19,742 nt of DNA from Alloiococcus sp035301245 (GCA_035301245.1 DATGUS010000009.1:1-19742); one strand, 5' to 3'. Positions 7,390-14,448 are shown, counted from the first letter of the stretch. A program made the numbers and translations. The notes: a model not told the origin generated them from the letters alone.

Positions 7390-7616
7390 ATGATGAAGAA
7401 GATGTTATCTTTGGAAAATAAGACAAAGAAACATTGGCTAAAGTTGTTAATTGCTTGTGGTTTTCAGGGATTGGAGGGGCATATTCAGTAACAATTATCG
7501 GATATATTTATGATTTTACTCAGTCTTATACGTTGGCTAACTGGCTAACTATTTTATTTGCAGCCATCAGTATAGTATTACTTGGACTGAGTTTTAAAAA
7601 GCTATTAAGGACTTAA
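7390..7616 (+). pseudogene. MFS transporter remnant with internal deletion
   Basis: Two out-of-frame pieces look like the two ends of one major facilitator permease. Frame 1 (from ATG 7390, 7393 or 7402 to TAA 7489-7491) reads KTKKHWLKLLIACGFQG, a typical N-terminal lead into the first transmembrane helix. Frame 2, open from 7434 to TAA 7614-7616, reads GIGGAYSVTIIGYIYDFTQS and then two hydrophobic stretches ending in FKKLLRT, like the last helices and tail of CynX/NimT-type MFS proteins. The join lies around 7465-7480. An intact MFS gene would need about 350 more codons. The stop is 11 bases before the next gene, whose ribosome binding site (AAGGAG) overlaps this end, so the two were probably co-transcribed. 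A genuine 60-residue peptide starting at TTG 7434 is much less likely, as it has no ribosome binding site. Confidence 0.65.
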
Positions 7617-7627
7617 GGAGACGAATC

Positions 7628-8605
7628 ATGATATTTTTTGAATTATTACCAGGGATAGGGCTATCGTTTGTGGTAGCACTTAGCGCCATGTTTTTTGCAG
7701 CGCTTTTACCGTTTGATTTTATTAGTGCAACAGTACTAGCCATTTTTATCGGTGTTATTATTAATAATGTCGTATCATTGCCTGAAGCATTAAAACCAGG
7801 TATTCAATTTTCAGCTAAACGACTTTTGAAAGGCTTTATTATTTTACTGGGTGCATCGATGAATTTCTCTTTAATATTTGACATTGGTGGCCCAACATTA
7901 CTACTGCTTGTATTTACGATTTCAACTGCCTTTTTATCAAGTTTTTTTGTTGGAAAGATGATGAATACACCGAACCGCTTGAAGACATTATTTGCGGTAG
8001 GAGGGGCTATCTGCGGAGGGAGTGCGATTACTGCAATATCTCCCGTAATTAAAGCAGAAGAGAAAGAGATAGCTTATTCTGTTTCGACAGTTTTTTTAGT
8101 TGATATGGTTCTGATTTTGGTCATTCCAATATTGGCTCGAATGCTTAACCTCTCGGACTTAGCTATGGGACTTTGGAGCGGTACGGCTATCAATGATACA
8201 TCGAGTGTAGTTGCTGCGAGTTTTAGTTTTTCACAAGCCGCTGGTGAGTTTGCTACGATGGTGAAAATGACCCGAACTCTAGCGATAATTCCAGTTGTCC
8301 TTTTTTTTAGTGTCCGAAATCATAGCGGTGTGACCTCTCGAAAAATCAAATCTATTTTCCCTTGGTTTATTGCTGGTTTTGCGGCACTAGCTTTGATTAA
8401 CACACTGGGCTGGATTCCAAGTGAAGTCAATGATTGGCTAAGTATAATCAGACAGTACTTGATGGTCATGGCGCTCGGTGCGATTGGGTTAAAAACGAAC
8501 TTACAATCAATTAAACTACTAGGCTTAAAACCATTTATTCATTCATTAATTGTGAGTATTTGTTTAATAATTGTATCGCTATTAGTCATTAGCATAATAA
8601 TATAA
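7628..8605 (+). CDS. YeiH/UPF0324-family transporter (putative sulfate exporter family)
   Basis: A 325-residue, almost wholly hydrophobic inner-membrane protein with about ten predicted helices. Family marks include the helix-rich repeat with GVIINN near residue 40-46, the FAVGGAICGGSAITAISPVI segment near residue 120-140, and LWSGTAINDTSSVVAA near 190-207. The family (Pfam PF03601) is named putative sulfate exporter, but its substrate is not firmly known. The ATG at 7628 has AAGGAG with seven bases spacing. It directly follows the ruined MFS gene and probably formed an operon with it. It ends at a complex bidirectional terminator. Confidence 0.88.
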   Translation: MIFFELLPGIGLSFVVALSAMFFAALLPFDFISATVLAIFIGVIINNVVSLPEALKPGIQFSAKRLLKGFIILLGASMNFSLIFDIGGPTLLLLVFTISTAFLSSFFVGKMMNTPNRLKTLFAVGGAICGGSAITAISPVIKAEEKEIAYSVSTVFLVDMVLILVIPILARMLNLSDLAMGLWSGTAINDTSSVVAASFSFSQAAGEFATMVKMTRTLAIIPVVLFFSVRNHSGVTSRKIKSIFPWFIAGFAALALINTLGWIPSEVNDWLSIIRQYLMVMALGAIGLKTNLQSIKLLGLKPFIHSLIVSICLIIVSLLVISIII

Positions 8606-8608
8606 AAA

Positions 8609-8692
8609 AGGTCATCAACGACTTATTCAAGTGACTCTTTGAAATTTGATTAAAATCGAACTTCAAAGGGTCATTTTTGTGTCGCATGACCT
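8609..8692. terminator. Nested bidirectional terminator between the YeiH-family and CDF genes
   Basis: Two hairpins share one site. The inner stem (8632-8643 with 8662-8673, one G-T pair) is followed by five T on the plus strand and would end the YeiH-family gene. The outer arms (AGGTCAT..CGAC at 8609-8622 with GTCGCATGACCT at 8681-8692) are followed on the minus strand by six T (8608-8603) and would end the CDF gene. The two stems can coexist, giving a long stem with an inner hairpin. Confidence 0.8.
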
Positions 8693-8704
8693 TAATATGA
8701 GTTT

Positions 8705-9607
8705 TTACATTTGATCCTTTGTAAACTGGGTTGTGATATTATCTGGCTCAACATGAACATCAGTATACATGACATCAAATTCTTCATACAGTAGACGCTC
8801 GACTTCTTCGGTGACTTCGTGACTTTGATGAACCGTCATATCAGCGTCTACTAATATTGTAATATCAACGTAAGTATTCGCACCGTACATTCGAGCTTTA
8901 ATTTGTGGAATAGAGTGGATTGCTTCAATTGTTTGCAGTTTATCTTTGTACTCAGCTAGTACGTTTTCATCAAAGCCATCTGACAGTGAAAATGTACATT
9001 CTCTGAAAATTTCAATACCTGTTTTAATAATAATCATCGAAATGATGATTGCCATAATTTTATCTACCCAACTTAAACCAAGTGAAGCAGTGAAGATGGC
9101 AACGGCAGTGGCTAAACTCGTCAGCCCGTCAACAAAGTTATCTTTAGCGACTGCTTTAAGGCCTTGACTTTTTGACTGATCGGCTAACTTGTGATTATAT
9201 TTTGCAACGATAAACATCACACTCATTGACACAAGTGCTACAATTCCAGCAATCATACTAGGTGATTCGGTGGATTGAAGAACGAAAAAGTTTCGAGAGG
9301 TGTTCATTAACAACTGAATCCCAATGAACAACATAATAAAAGAAGTAATTAAGCTAGCAATCGGTTCCGCCTTCCAGTGTCCGTACGGGTGATTCTCATC
9401 AGCTGGTTTCTTTGCTGTTTTTAAGCCGATTAATACAGTCACGGAAGAAATAATGTCGGTAAAGTTATTAACCCCATCAGCAACTAATGAGGCTGATAAA
9501 AATAAATGACCAGAGATTAACTTAAATGAAGCAAGAAGAACATAGACTACTATACTCATCCAGGCGCCTCGTTCTGATAATGAAATTCTTTCTTCATGGT
9601 TTGTCAT
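8705..9607 (-). CDS. Cation diffusion facilitator family exporter, probably manganese
   Basis: A 300-residue CDF protein with six predicted helices and a cytoplasmic C-terminal domain (about 205-290, with HSIPQIKARMYGANTYVDI). The membrane metal site reads N47-x3-D51 in helix 2 (VNNFTD) and D156-x3-D160 in helix 5 (DNFVD). Zinc exporters such as YiiP have D-x3-D with H-x3-D. The Asn-Asp-Asp-Asp set is that described for Mn exporters such as pneumococcal MntE and B. subtilis MneP/MneS, so Mn2+ efflux is the best guess; Fe2+ is possible. The ATG at 9607 follows GGAGG by about 11 bases; the upstream TTG overlaps that site. It has its own promoter, divergent from ydbC. No yybP-ykoY manganese riboswitch is recognisable in the short leader. 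Confidence 0.88.
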   Translation of the reverse strand: MTNHEERISLSERGAWMSIVVYVLLASFKLISGHLFLSASLVADGVNNFTDIISSVTVLIGLKTAKKPADENHPYGHWKAEPIASLITSFIMLFIGIQLLMNTSRNFFVLQSTESPSMIAGIVALVSMSVMFIVAKYNHKLADQSKSQGLKAVAKDNFVDGLTSLATAVAIFTASLGLSWVDKIMAIIISMIIIKTGIEIFRECTFSLSDGFDENVLAEYKDKLQTIEAIHSIPQIKARMYGANTYVDITILVDADMTVHQSHEVTEEVERLLYEEFDVMYTDVHVEPDNITTQFTKDQM

Positions 9608-9644
9608 TGTAAAGCAATCCTCCAACTCCTATATTTGCCATATC

Positions 9645-9673
9645 ATTATAAGTGTGCCACTCTTTTTTATCAA
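9645..9673 (-). promoter_or_regulatory. Promoter of the CDF exporter gene
   Basis: Minus-strand TTGATA (9673-9668), 17 bases, then TATAAT (9650-9645). The transcript would begin about 30 bases before the start codon. Confidence 0.8.
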
Positions 9674-9691
9674 ATAACGTTTTTTAAAAGT

Positions 9692-9727
9692 GTCATACTT
9701 AGTCATAAATTATGACTATGATAGAAT
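9692..9727 (+). promoter_or_regulatory. Promoter of ydbC - aldo/keto reductase with a perfect palindromic operator
   Basis: TAGTCATAA-A-TTATGACTA (9700-9718) is a perfect 9-1-9 palindrome. A third half-site, GTCATA (9692-9697), lies one helical turn (10 bases) upstream of the first. The -10 is TAGAAT (9722-9727), and the weak -35 position (9699-9704) falls inside the palindrome, so a bound protein should block RNA polymerase or replace the -35 contact. The CDF promoter is only about 20 bases away and might be affected. Confidence 0.65.
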
Positions 9728-9755
9728 AGTATTAATGAATAAGGAATAAGTGAAA

Positions 9756-10001
9756 ATGACTAAGGGGTGGATGGAAATAGCTTTTGATTTTGATATAGAA
9801 AAACATATTACGGTTTTAAAAGAGGAATCGAACGGATGGCGTAAGGAATTGAATATGGTCAGTTGGAACAGTCGTGATGCAAAATTTGATATTCGTAGTT
9901 GGTCAGAAGATCACTCTAAAATGTCAAAAGGGATTACTTTAACAAAAGAAGAGGCTGAAAAGCTAGTCTTAGGCTTACAAAATGAATTGGAGGAGTTATA
10001 A
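9756..10001 (+). CDS. ydbC: YdbC-family protein (PC4-like single-stranded nucleic acid binding fold)
   Basis: An 81-residue protein of the bacterial YdbC family (Pfam PC4, PF02229). These resemble the eukaryotic coactivator PC4 and bind single-stranded DNA or RNA as dimers; the cellular role is not well established. The core reads GWRKELNMVSWNSRDAKFDI, with a late helix TKEEAEKLVLGLQNELEEL. The ATG at 9756 is about ten bases from AAGGA; a GTG two codons upstream is closer than optimal. Its stop codon overlaps the ATG of the aldo/keto reductase (TAATG), so the two are translationally coupled. The operon promoter carries a palindromic operator. Confidence 0.87.
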   Translation: MTKGWMEIAFDFDIEKHITVLKEESNGWRKELNMVSWNSRDAKFDIRSWSEDHSKMSKGITLTKEEAEKLVLGLQNELEEL

Positions 10002-10807
10002 TGGACTATGTAACTTTAAATAATGGAAATCAAATGCCACTACTTGGTACAGGAACAAATACTTATGGGAAAGTCGATAATAATTACCAAGGTGAATTGA
10101 ATAATGATTTTAGTGCGCTTGAAAGTGCGATTGAAGTAGGGTATCGTTTAATTGACACAGCGATTTCGTATCGTAATGAAGCAGGTGTCGGAAGAACTTG
10201 TGCCAATAACACTGTTCCTCGTGAAGAATTCTTTTTAACGACTAAGATTCCAATAGCTGATCAATATGTTGGTGACGCTGATGCGGTTCGTCGTACGATT
10301 GATCAAAGTTTAGAAAATTTTGAAACGGACTATTTAGATTTATATCTTATTCATCATCCATTAAAAGATAAAGAACAAGTGAAGATGGTGTGGGAAGTCT
10401 TAGAAGAGTATGTGAAAGCAGGAAAACTTAAAAATATCGGCGTGTCTAACTTTACAAAAGCAATGATCGAAGATATGAAAGATCATGCTGAAATCATGCC
10501 TGCAGTTAATCAAATTCAAATTAATATGAAAGAGAAGAATAAAGATTTAATTGAGTATTTAAAAGAAGAAAATATTACACCAATGGCTTGGGGACCAATG
10601 GGAGCTACCGATGAGCAAAAAGAAGAGCTTGATCGTATCGGTGAAAATTATGGTAAAGAATGGTCGCAAACGTTATTAAGATACCAGATTCAACAAGGAA
10701 TTGTTGTTATTCCTAAATCCCATAACCCAGAAAACCAAAAGTTAAACCTAGATATTTTTAATTTTGATTTAACCAAAGAAGACTTACTTCGTATTGATGA
10801 TTTATAA
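10001..10807 (+). CDS. Aldo/keto reductase
   Basis: A 268-residue NAD(P)H-dependent carbonyl reductase with the (beta/alpha)8 fold. The catalytic tetrad is visible as D52 and Y57 (LIDTAISYRNE), K82 (TTKIP) and H118 (YLIHHPL). The nucleotide-binding end contains GVSNFTKAMIE and IVVIPKSHNPENQKLN, the usual phosphate-binding segment. A plant- and bacteria-type short AKR is expected; the natural substrate cannot be read from sequence, with methylglyoxal or other reactive aldehydes being frequent ones. It begins one base into the ydbC stop codon, with GGAGGAG inside the ydbC 3' end. A strong terminator follows. The divergent operator suggests control by a small regulator, possibly stress-responsive (inference). 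Confidence 0.93.
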   Translation: MDYVTLNNGNQMPLLGTGTNTYGKVDNNYQGELNNDFSALESAIEVGYRLIDTAISYRNEAGVGRTCANNTVPREEFFLTTKIPIADQYVGDADAVRRTIDQSLENFETDYLDLYLIHHPLKDKEQVKMVWEVLEEYVKAGKLKNIGVSNFTKAMIEDMKDHAEIMPAVNQIQINMKEKNKDLIEYLKEENITPMAWGPMGATDEQKEELDRIGENYGKEWSQTLLRYQIQQGIVVIPKSHNPENQKLNLDIFNFDLTKEDLLRIDDL

Positions 10808-10827
10808 ATGACTTTGAATATATAAAG

Positions 10828-10870
10828 AAGCGAGGGCAACGCTGCTAACTAGTCTGTTGCGCTCGCTTTT
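10828..10870 (+). terminator. Terminator of the ydbC - aldo/keto reductase operon
   Basis: A stem of AAGCGAG..GCAAC (10828-10840) with GTTGCGCTCGCTT (about 10856-10868) and a 15-base loop, followed by TTTT, sits 21 bases after the stop codon. Confidence 0.9.
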
Positions 10871-10948
10871 CCATTGATTAGGAGTAACTTAGTTCTCTGC
10901 ACTGAAAGTGTCAGCTGTACTTATCAGGTAAAACCTACCGTTTATCAT

Positions 10949-11536
10949 TTATTTTAAAGCTTCTTTTGCAAGTTGATCAGCTAATTCATTCATCTCGACA
11001 CCGGTATGTGCTTTTACTTTCACAAAATCGATATCAATATGTTTTTTAAACCGATCAAAGTAGGAAACATAATCTTTTGAAGCCGGCTTATTTGCACGCC
11101 ATTCTTTTCGCGCCCATTTCTCGATTCCCATGTAATCATAATAAATGGTTACGGATGGGTATTGGTGATTAATTGCCCATTTGATGGCATTTAAAGCACC
11201 AAAACATTCGCCAGCGATTTGAAAACTATCAGCATATCGTTCGTCATCGTCAGCGTTTTTCAGTGTTTCTAAAATAGTGTCATTTTCGAGTAATACAACA
11301 CCATAACTATATCTTTTGTTTCTTTTATCAAAAGATCCGTCAACATAAGCTTGTAATCCGTCGTCTGAATTATTTTTACTTTGCTGGTTATCCAAGTATT
11401 GTTCGGCGTCAGCCATTGAACTGAATGATTTGTATTCGGCATTTGTGTAACCAGAGACATAATTTTTTGTTTCATCCCAAGAGGTGAAGATGCCAGTCTT
11501 TCTTCCTTGTCGAATTGCATAATATTTCTTCGCCAT
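10949..11536 (-). CDS. rnhA: Ribonuclease HI with N-terminal viroplasmin/hybrid-binding domain
   Basis: Cleaves the RNA strand of RNA-DNA hybrids. Residues 1-50 form a caulimovirus-VI/viroplasmin domain (KKYYAIRQGRKTGIFTSWDE), the hybrid-binding domain found in eukaryotic RNase H1 and some bacterial enzymes. A short polar linker (50-60) leads to the catalytic domain, with the DEDD set D66 (YVDGSFD), E110 (AGECFGA), D134 (YYDYMG) and D187 (NELADQLAKEAL). At 195 residues it is complete. The ATG at 11536 has AAGGAG eight bases upstream. It is transcribed divergently from yutD, from an extended -10 promoter with no clear -35. Confidence 0.95.
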   Translation of the reverse strand: MAKKYYAIRQGRKTGIFTSWDETKNYVSGYTNAEYKSFSSMADAEQYLDNQQSKNNSDDGLQAYVDGSFDKRNKRYSYGVVLLENDTILETLKNADDDERYADSFQIAGECFGALNAIKWAINHQYPSVTIYYDYMGIEKWARKEWRANKPASKDYVSYFDRFKKHIDIDFVKVKAHTGVEMNELADQLAKEALK

Positions 11537-11563
11537 AAGTAACTCCTTTAATTTTTTCAGGTG

Positions 11564-11650
11564 TTATTATAACATATAAAATATTCTTTTAAATATGAAG
11601 TCAATGGTTTTGATGAGAATATTAAACAAAATATTGATATGTTATAATAA
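11564..11650. promoter_or_regulatory. Divergent mirror-image promoters for rnhA and yutD
   Basis: A 14-bp perfect inverted repeat (11564-11577 and 11637-11650, arms 59 bases apart) carries ATATGTTATAATAA on each outward strand. Each arm therefore supplies an extended -10 box (TGT-TATAAT): minus-strand -10 at 11571-11566 for rnhA, and plus-strand -10 at 11643-11648 for yutD. Neither has a good -35, as expected for extended -10 promoters. A TTGACT at 11653-11658 is not matched by a good -10. Confidence 0.65.
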
Positions 11651-11702
11651 GAGTTGACTGTTTTTTATAGACACGAGAAAATAAGTAAAAGTAGGTGAGG
11701 CT

Positions 11703-12347
11703 ATGTCTAAAGAAAAAATTGCTCAAAAAACAGATGAATTAATAGAACAACACATTAATTTAACAAGCGAAAAACAGATTGTACGACGAATCGATAATGA
11801 TTATCTTGAAATTGATGGTGCTAAATATAAGATTATTGAAGATAATAGAGAGTCTATTGATTTAGAGGCTCTTGAAAATCGTTATACCTCCTTCTTTGAA
11901 AAATTCCACTATATTGTTGGAGATTTATCTAAGGACCAGTTGCGTTTAAAAGGTTTTTACAAAGATGATCAAAAAAATGTACCGATAGATTTAAAGATTA
12001 ATACGGTTGAAGATTATTTAGCGGAGTACTGCAGTTACGGCTGTTCGTACTTCATTATCGAACGTTTAGATGATATTAAAAATTTCCAACCATACAATGA
12101 TCAAGATTATTCAAATAAGAAAAATCACCGTTCAAAAAAATCACGTCGTTCAAAAAAGTCAAAACGTAGTAAACGTCAGCGGAATCATAAAGGTAAATCA
12201 AACAAAGAATCTAAGCAATCTTCGAAACCGCAGTTTAAAAAGAAAGAAAAAAAAGAACCCATTCGCTCAAACCAGAAAACAGAAAATGTAAAAACTGTAA
12301 AAGACCATAGAGGTAAAGCTAAGTTTAAAATAAAAAAAACGAAATGA
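11703..12347 (+). CDS. yutD: YutD-family protein with a long basic tail
   Basis: A 214-residue protein. The first about 120 residues match the YutD family (DUF1027): YLEIDGAKYKIIEDNRESI, LENRYTSFFEKFHYIVGDLS and the conserved YCSYGCSYFIIER. The function is unknown; it is typical of Bacillota and often sits beside the HAD gene that follows here. From residue 140 the chain is low-complexity and extremely basic, with repeated K-K-S-R and K-S-K-R-S units, then K-rich to the end (KFKIKKTK). Such tails suggest binding to RNA, ribosomes or nucleoid (inference). The ATG at 11703 follows AGGTGAGG. It is first in a three-gene operon, 24 bases before the HAD gene. Confidence 0.88.
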   Translation: MSKEKIAQKTDELIEQHINLTSEKQIVRRIDNDYLEIDGAKYKIIEDNRESIDLEALENRYTSFFEKFHYIVGDLSKDQLRLKGFYKDDQKNVPIDLKINTVEDYLAEYCSYGCSYFIIERLDDIKNFQPYNDQDYSNKKNHRSKKSRRSKKSKRSKRQRNHKGKSNKESKQSSKPQFKKKEKKEPIRSNQKTENVKTVKDHRGKAKFKIKKTK

Positions 12348-12371
12348 TGATAAACCAAAGGATGTATCAAT

Positions 12372-13133
12372 GTGATTAAAGATTATAAAGGATATTTAAT
12401 TGATTTAGATGGAACCATGTACTTAGGTTCTAAACCGATTAAAGAAGCTGGCCCATTTATTGAACGTTTAAGAGAAGCTGAAGTTCCTTTTTTATTTTTA
12501 ACTAATAATTCTACTGCATCTCCTGCAGATGTTGTAACTAAGTTGAGTAAAATGGGTGTTCATGCTAAAGCAAAAGAAGTTTACACGAGTTCTTTAGCAA
12601 CAGTAGACTACTTGAATTCTAAAGAAGGCAATCAAGTATATGTGATTGGTGAGTCTGGTTTAAAGCAATCCATTAAAGATGCAGGGTATGAGTGGAATGA
12701 AGAAAATCCTAATTTTGTAGTGGTTGGGTTAGACCGTTCAGTCACTTATGAAAAATTTGAAATAGCCACATTAGCTATTCAAAAAGGGGCAGAATTTATT
12801 TGTACCAATGAAGATAGGAATATTCCGACTGATAAAGGGATGTCCCCCAGTGCTGGTGCATTAGCGGCTTTCCTAGAATATTCCACTAATCAAAAAGCAA
12901 AATACATTGGCAAACCCGAGGCCATCATTATGGAAAAAGGAATTGAGAACTTAGGCTTGGAGAAAACAGAGGTAGCAATGATTGGCGATAACTACGCAAC
13001 AGATATATTAGCGGGAATCAACAATGATATTGATACAGTCTTAGTGTTCAGCGGTTTAACTTCTCCCGAGCAACTCAAGTTGAAAAAGAAACAGCCCACA
13101 CATAAAATTGATAGCTTGGATGATTGGTGCTAG
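12372..13133 (+). CDS. yutF: HAD-IIA family sugar-phosphate phosphatase (TIGR01457, YutF-like)
   Basis: A 253-residue NagD-like phosphatase of the HAD superfamily. Motif I is D11-L-D13-G-T; motif II is in LFLTNNSTAS; the lysine of motif III is in YIGKPEAIIM; and motif IV is MIGDNYATDILAG. The type IIA cap lies between motifs II and III (about 70-170). TIGR01457 members are thought to dephosphorylate sugar phosphates or nucleotides, with no agreed substrate. The start is GTG at 12372 after AAAGGATG; the bases before it make an overlapping ATG-TGA, so only GTG opens the frame. It sits between yutD and the TIGR01906 gene, the usual order in Lactobacillales. Confidence 0.93.
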   Translation: MIKDYKGYLIDLDGTMYLGSKPIKEAGPFIERLREAEVPFLFLTNNSTASPADVVTKLSKMGVHAKAKEVYTSSLATVDYLNSKEGNQVYVIGESGLKQSIKDAGYEWNEENPNFVVVGLDRSVTYEKFEIATLAIQKGAEFICTNEDRNIPTDKGMSPSAGALAAFLEYSTNQKAKYIGKPEAIIMEKGIENLGLEKTEVAMIGDNYATDILAGINNDIDTVLVFSGLTSPEQLKLKKKQPTHKIDSLDDWC

Positions 13134-13142
13134 GAGAGAAAG

Positions 13143-13790
13143 ATGGATTTAAACAATCTGAAACATACATTCTTGCAAATCGTTCTAGTTTTATCAGTAA
13201 TCACTTTTAGTATTGCTATAACAATTTTATTTGTTCCATTATTTGAAGGTCACTTAACCTATTTTAATGTTCCTGAAAAAGTAGGTATAGCTCATGAGAC
13301 GATTATGGATAATTACTATGTATTGCTAGAGTACTTGCATTTCCCTTGGGTGGATAAATTAGTCATGCCAGATTTTCCAACATCTGCTAGCGGTGCCTTT
13401 CATTTCTACGAAGTAAAGGTCTTATTTTATATTAACTACATCGTATTGTTTATTACGTTACCGATTTCAATCAATTATCTTTTTAATTTGAAAAAAAACA
13501 ATCAATTATATCGACTAAAAATACCTTCTTTTTTTGCTGCATGGGTGCCGGTTGGTTTGCTTGTTTTTTTAGCATTTAGTTTTGAAGACATGTTTGTGTT
13601 ATTTCATAAATTATTATTTGATAATGATGCGTGGTTGTTTAATCCAGCAACTGATCCGATTATTAATGTCTTAACACAAGAATTCTTTATGCTATGCTTC
13701 ATATTAGCTTTTGTTTTGATTGAAGCTCTATTTGTGACGGGATATCTTATAGGAAAGAATGATTTAAAGAAAAAACGATCGAATCAATAA
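13143..13790 (+). CDS. TIGR01906-family integral membrane protein (DUF1461)
   Basis: A 215-residue membrane protein with four predicted helices (about 10-32, 96-114, 128-148 and 178-203). A long loop between helices 1 and 2 is probably extracytoplasmic and contains SASGAFHFYEVKVLF. The family-defining segment is FHKLLFDNDAWLFNPATD, followed by PIINVLTQEFF. The C-terminus is basic (KKKRSNQ). The role is unknown; the family is almost confined to Lactobacillales and its relatives and regularly follows yutD and the HAD gene. The ATG lies nine bases after the HAD stop, with GGAGAG between them, so the two are co-transcribed. A strong terminator follows. Confidence 0.9.
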   Translation: MDLNNLKHTFLQIVLVLSVITFSIAITILFVPLFEGHLTYFNVPEKVGIAHETIMDNYYVLLEYLHFPWVDKLVMPDFPTSASGAFHFYEVKVLFYINYIVLFITLPISINYLFNLKKNNQLYRLKIPSFFAAWVPVGLLVFLAFSFEDMFVLFHKLLFDNDAWLFNPATDPIINVLTQEFFMLCFILAFVLIEALFVTGYLIGKNDLKKKRSNQ

Positions 13791-13836
13791 TTATTTGTTG
13801 GCAAAAATTAGTTTACATTGAATAAAATTTTGAATA

Positions 13837-13886
13837 AAAAATGCGTCGTTCGTACTTCTGCTTAAGTACTGGCGACGCGTTTTTAT
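13837..13886. terminator. Bidirectional terminator between the yutD operon and yutG
   Basis: The stem GCGTCG (13843-13848) with CGACGC (13873-13878) continues after a TTC/TGG internal loop into GTACTT with AAGTAC. A and T runs flank it on both sides, so it can work for both convergent transcripts. Confidence 0.9.
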
Positions 13887-13897
13887 TTTATATCATG

Positions 13898-14410
13898 TTA
13901 TTGCATAATTTCGGAGATGTTTGGATCAGCATGGGCAATTCGACTTGCAGCGGCAGCGGCAATTGCACCAACGATATCATCTAAGAATGTGTTTGTTTGA
14001 TCTTTATGTTTGTCACTATCAAGTCTTTGAATAACTTTTGGTTTTACTTTATCTAAGTATCCAAAGTTAGTTAGTCCAATCGAACCATACACGTTAACAA
14101 TTGATAAAGCTAACACTTCATCAATCCCGTATAACCCTTCATCTTCTTTAATAATAGCTGACAGGGGATGTGACACTTTACCTTGTTCAGTTAAACGGTC
14201 TAATTCAATTCCAGTAATAACAGCGTTACATACTTCACGCTTTTTTAGGACACTCTTCACATTTTCAAGGCAATGTTCCATAGATAATTTTTTTACATAA
14301 TCTTTTTGTAAATCATAAACTAATTCAGCAATTTCTTCTAAAGTAACACCACGATCAAGAATTTGTTCAATGGCACTCTCGTTTAATGTTTTATCTGATT
14401 GTACTCTCAT
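13898..14410 (-). CDS. yutG: Phosphatidylglycerophosphatase A-like protein (YutG/LtrC)
   Basis: A 170-residue protein of the PgpA superfamily (PF04608) in its Gram-positive form, called YutG or LtrC. The core is LSAIIKEDEGLYGIDEVLAL, SIGLTNFGYLDK and the C-terminal NTFLDDIVGAIAAAAASRI. PgpA removes the phosphate from phosphatidylglycerophosphate in E. coli; the Bacillota relatives lack long membrane helices and their substrate is less certain. The N-terminal 60 residues (VTLEEIAELVYDLQKDY) form a helical extension normal for this subgroup. The ATG at 14410 has GGAGG nine bases upstream. It is last in the yuiD - yumC - yutG operon, 38 bases after yumC. Confidence 0.87.
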   Translation of the reverse strand: MRVQSDKTLNESAIEQILDRGVTLEEIAELVYDLQKDYVKKLSMEHCLENVKSVLKKREVCNAVITGIELDRLTEQGKVSHPLSAIIKEDEGLYGIDEVLALSIVNVYGSIGLTNFGYLDKVKPKVIQRLDSDKHKDQTNTFLDDIVGAIAAAAASRIAHADPNISEIMQ

Positions 14411-14448
14411 TATTAATAACCTCCATTATTTATACTATAGGAATGTAT

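Noticed and set aside
11269..11520. Alternative frame within rnhA
   Set aside because: It lies in the viroplasmin and early catalytic part of a clear RNase HI and has no ribosome binding site.
12070..12370. Two extra frames over the basic tail of YutD
   Set aside because: A/T-rich low-complexity DNA stays open by chance in several frames; the products are poly-K or F-rich and unlike proteins.
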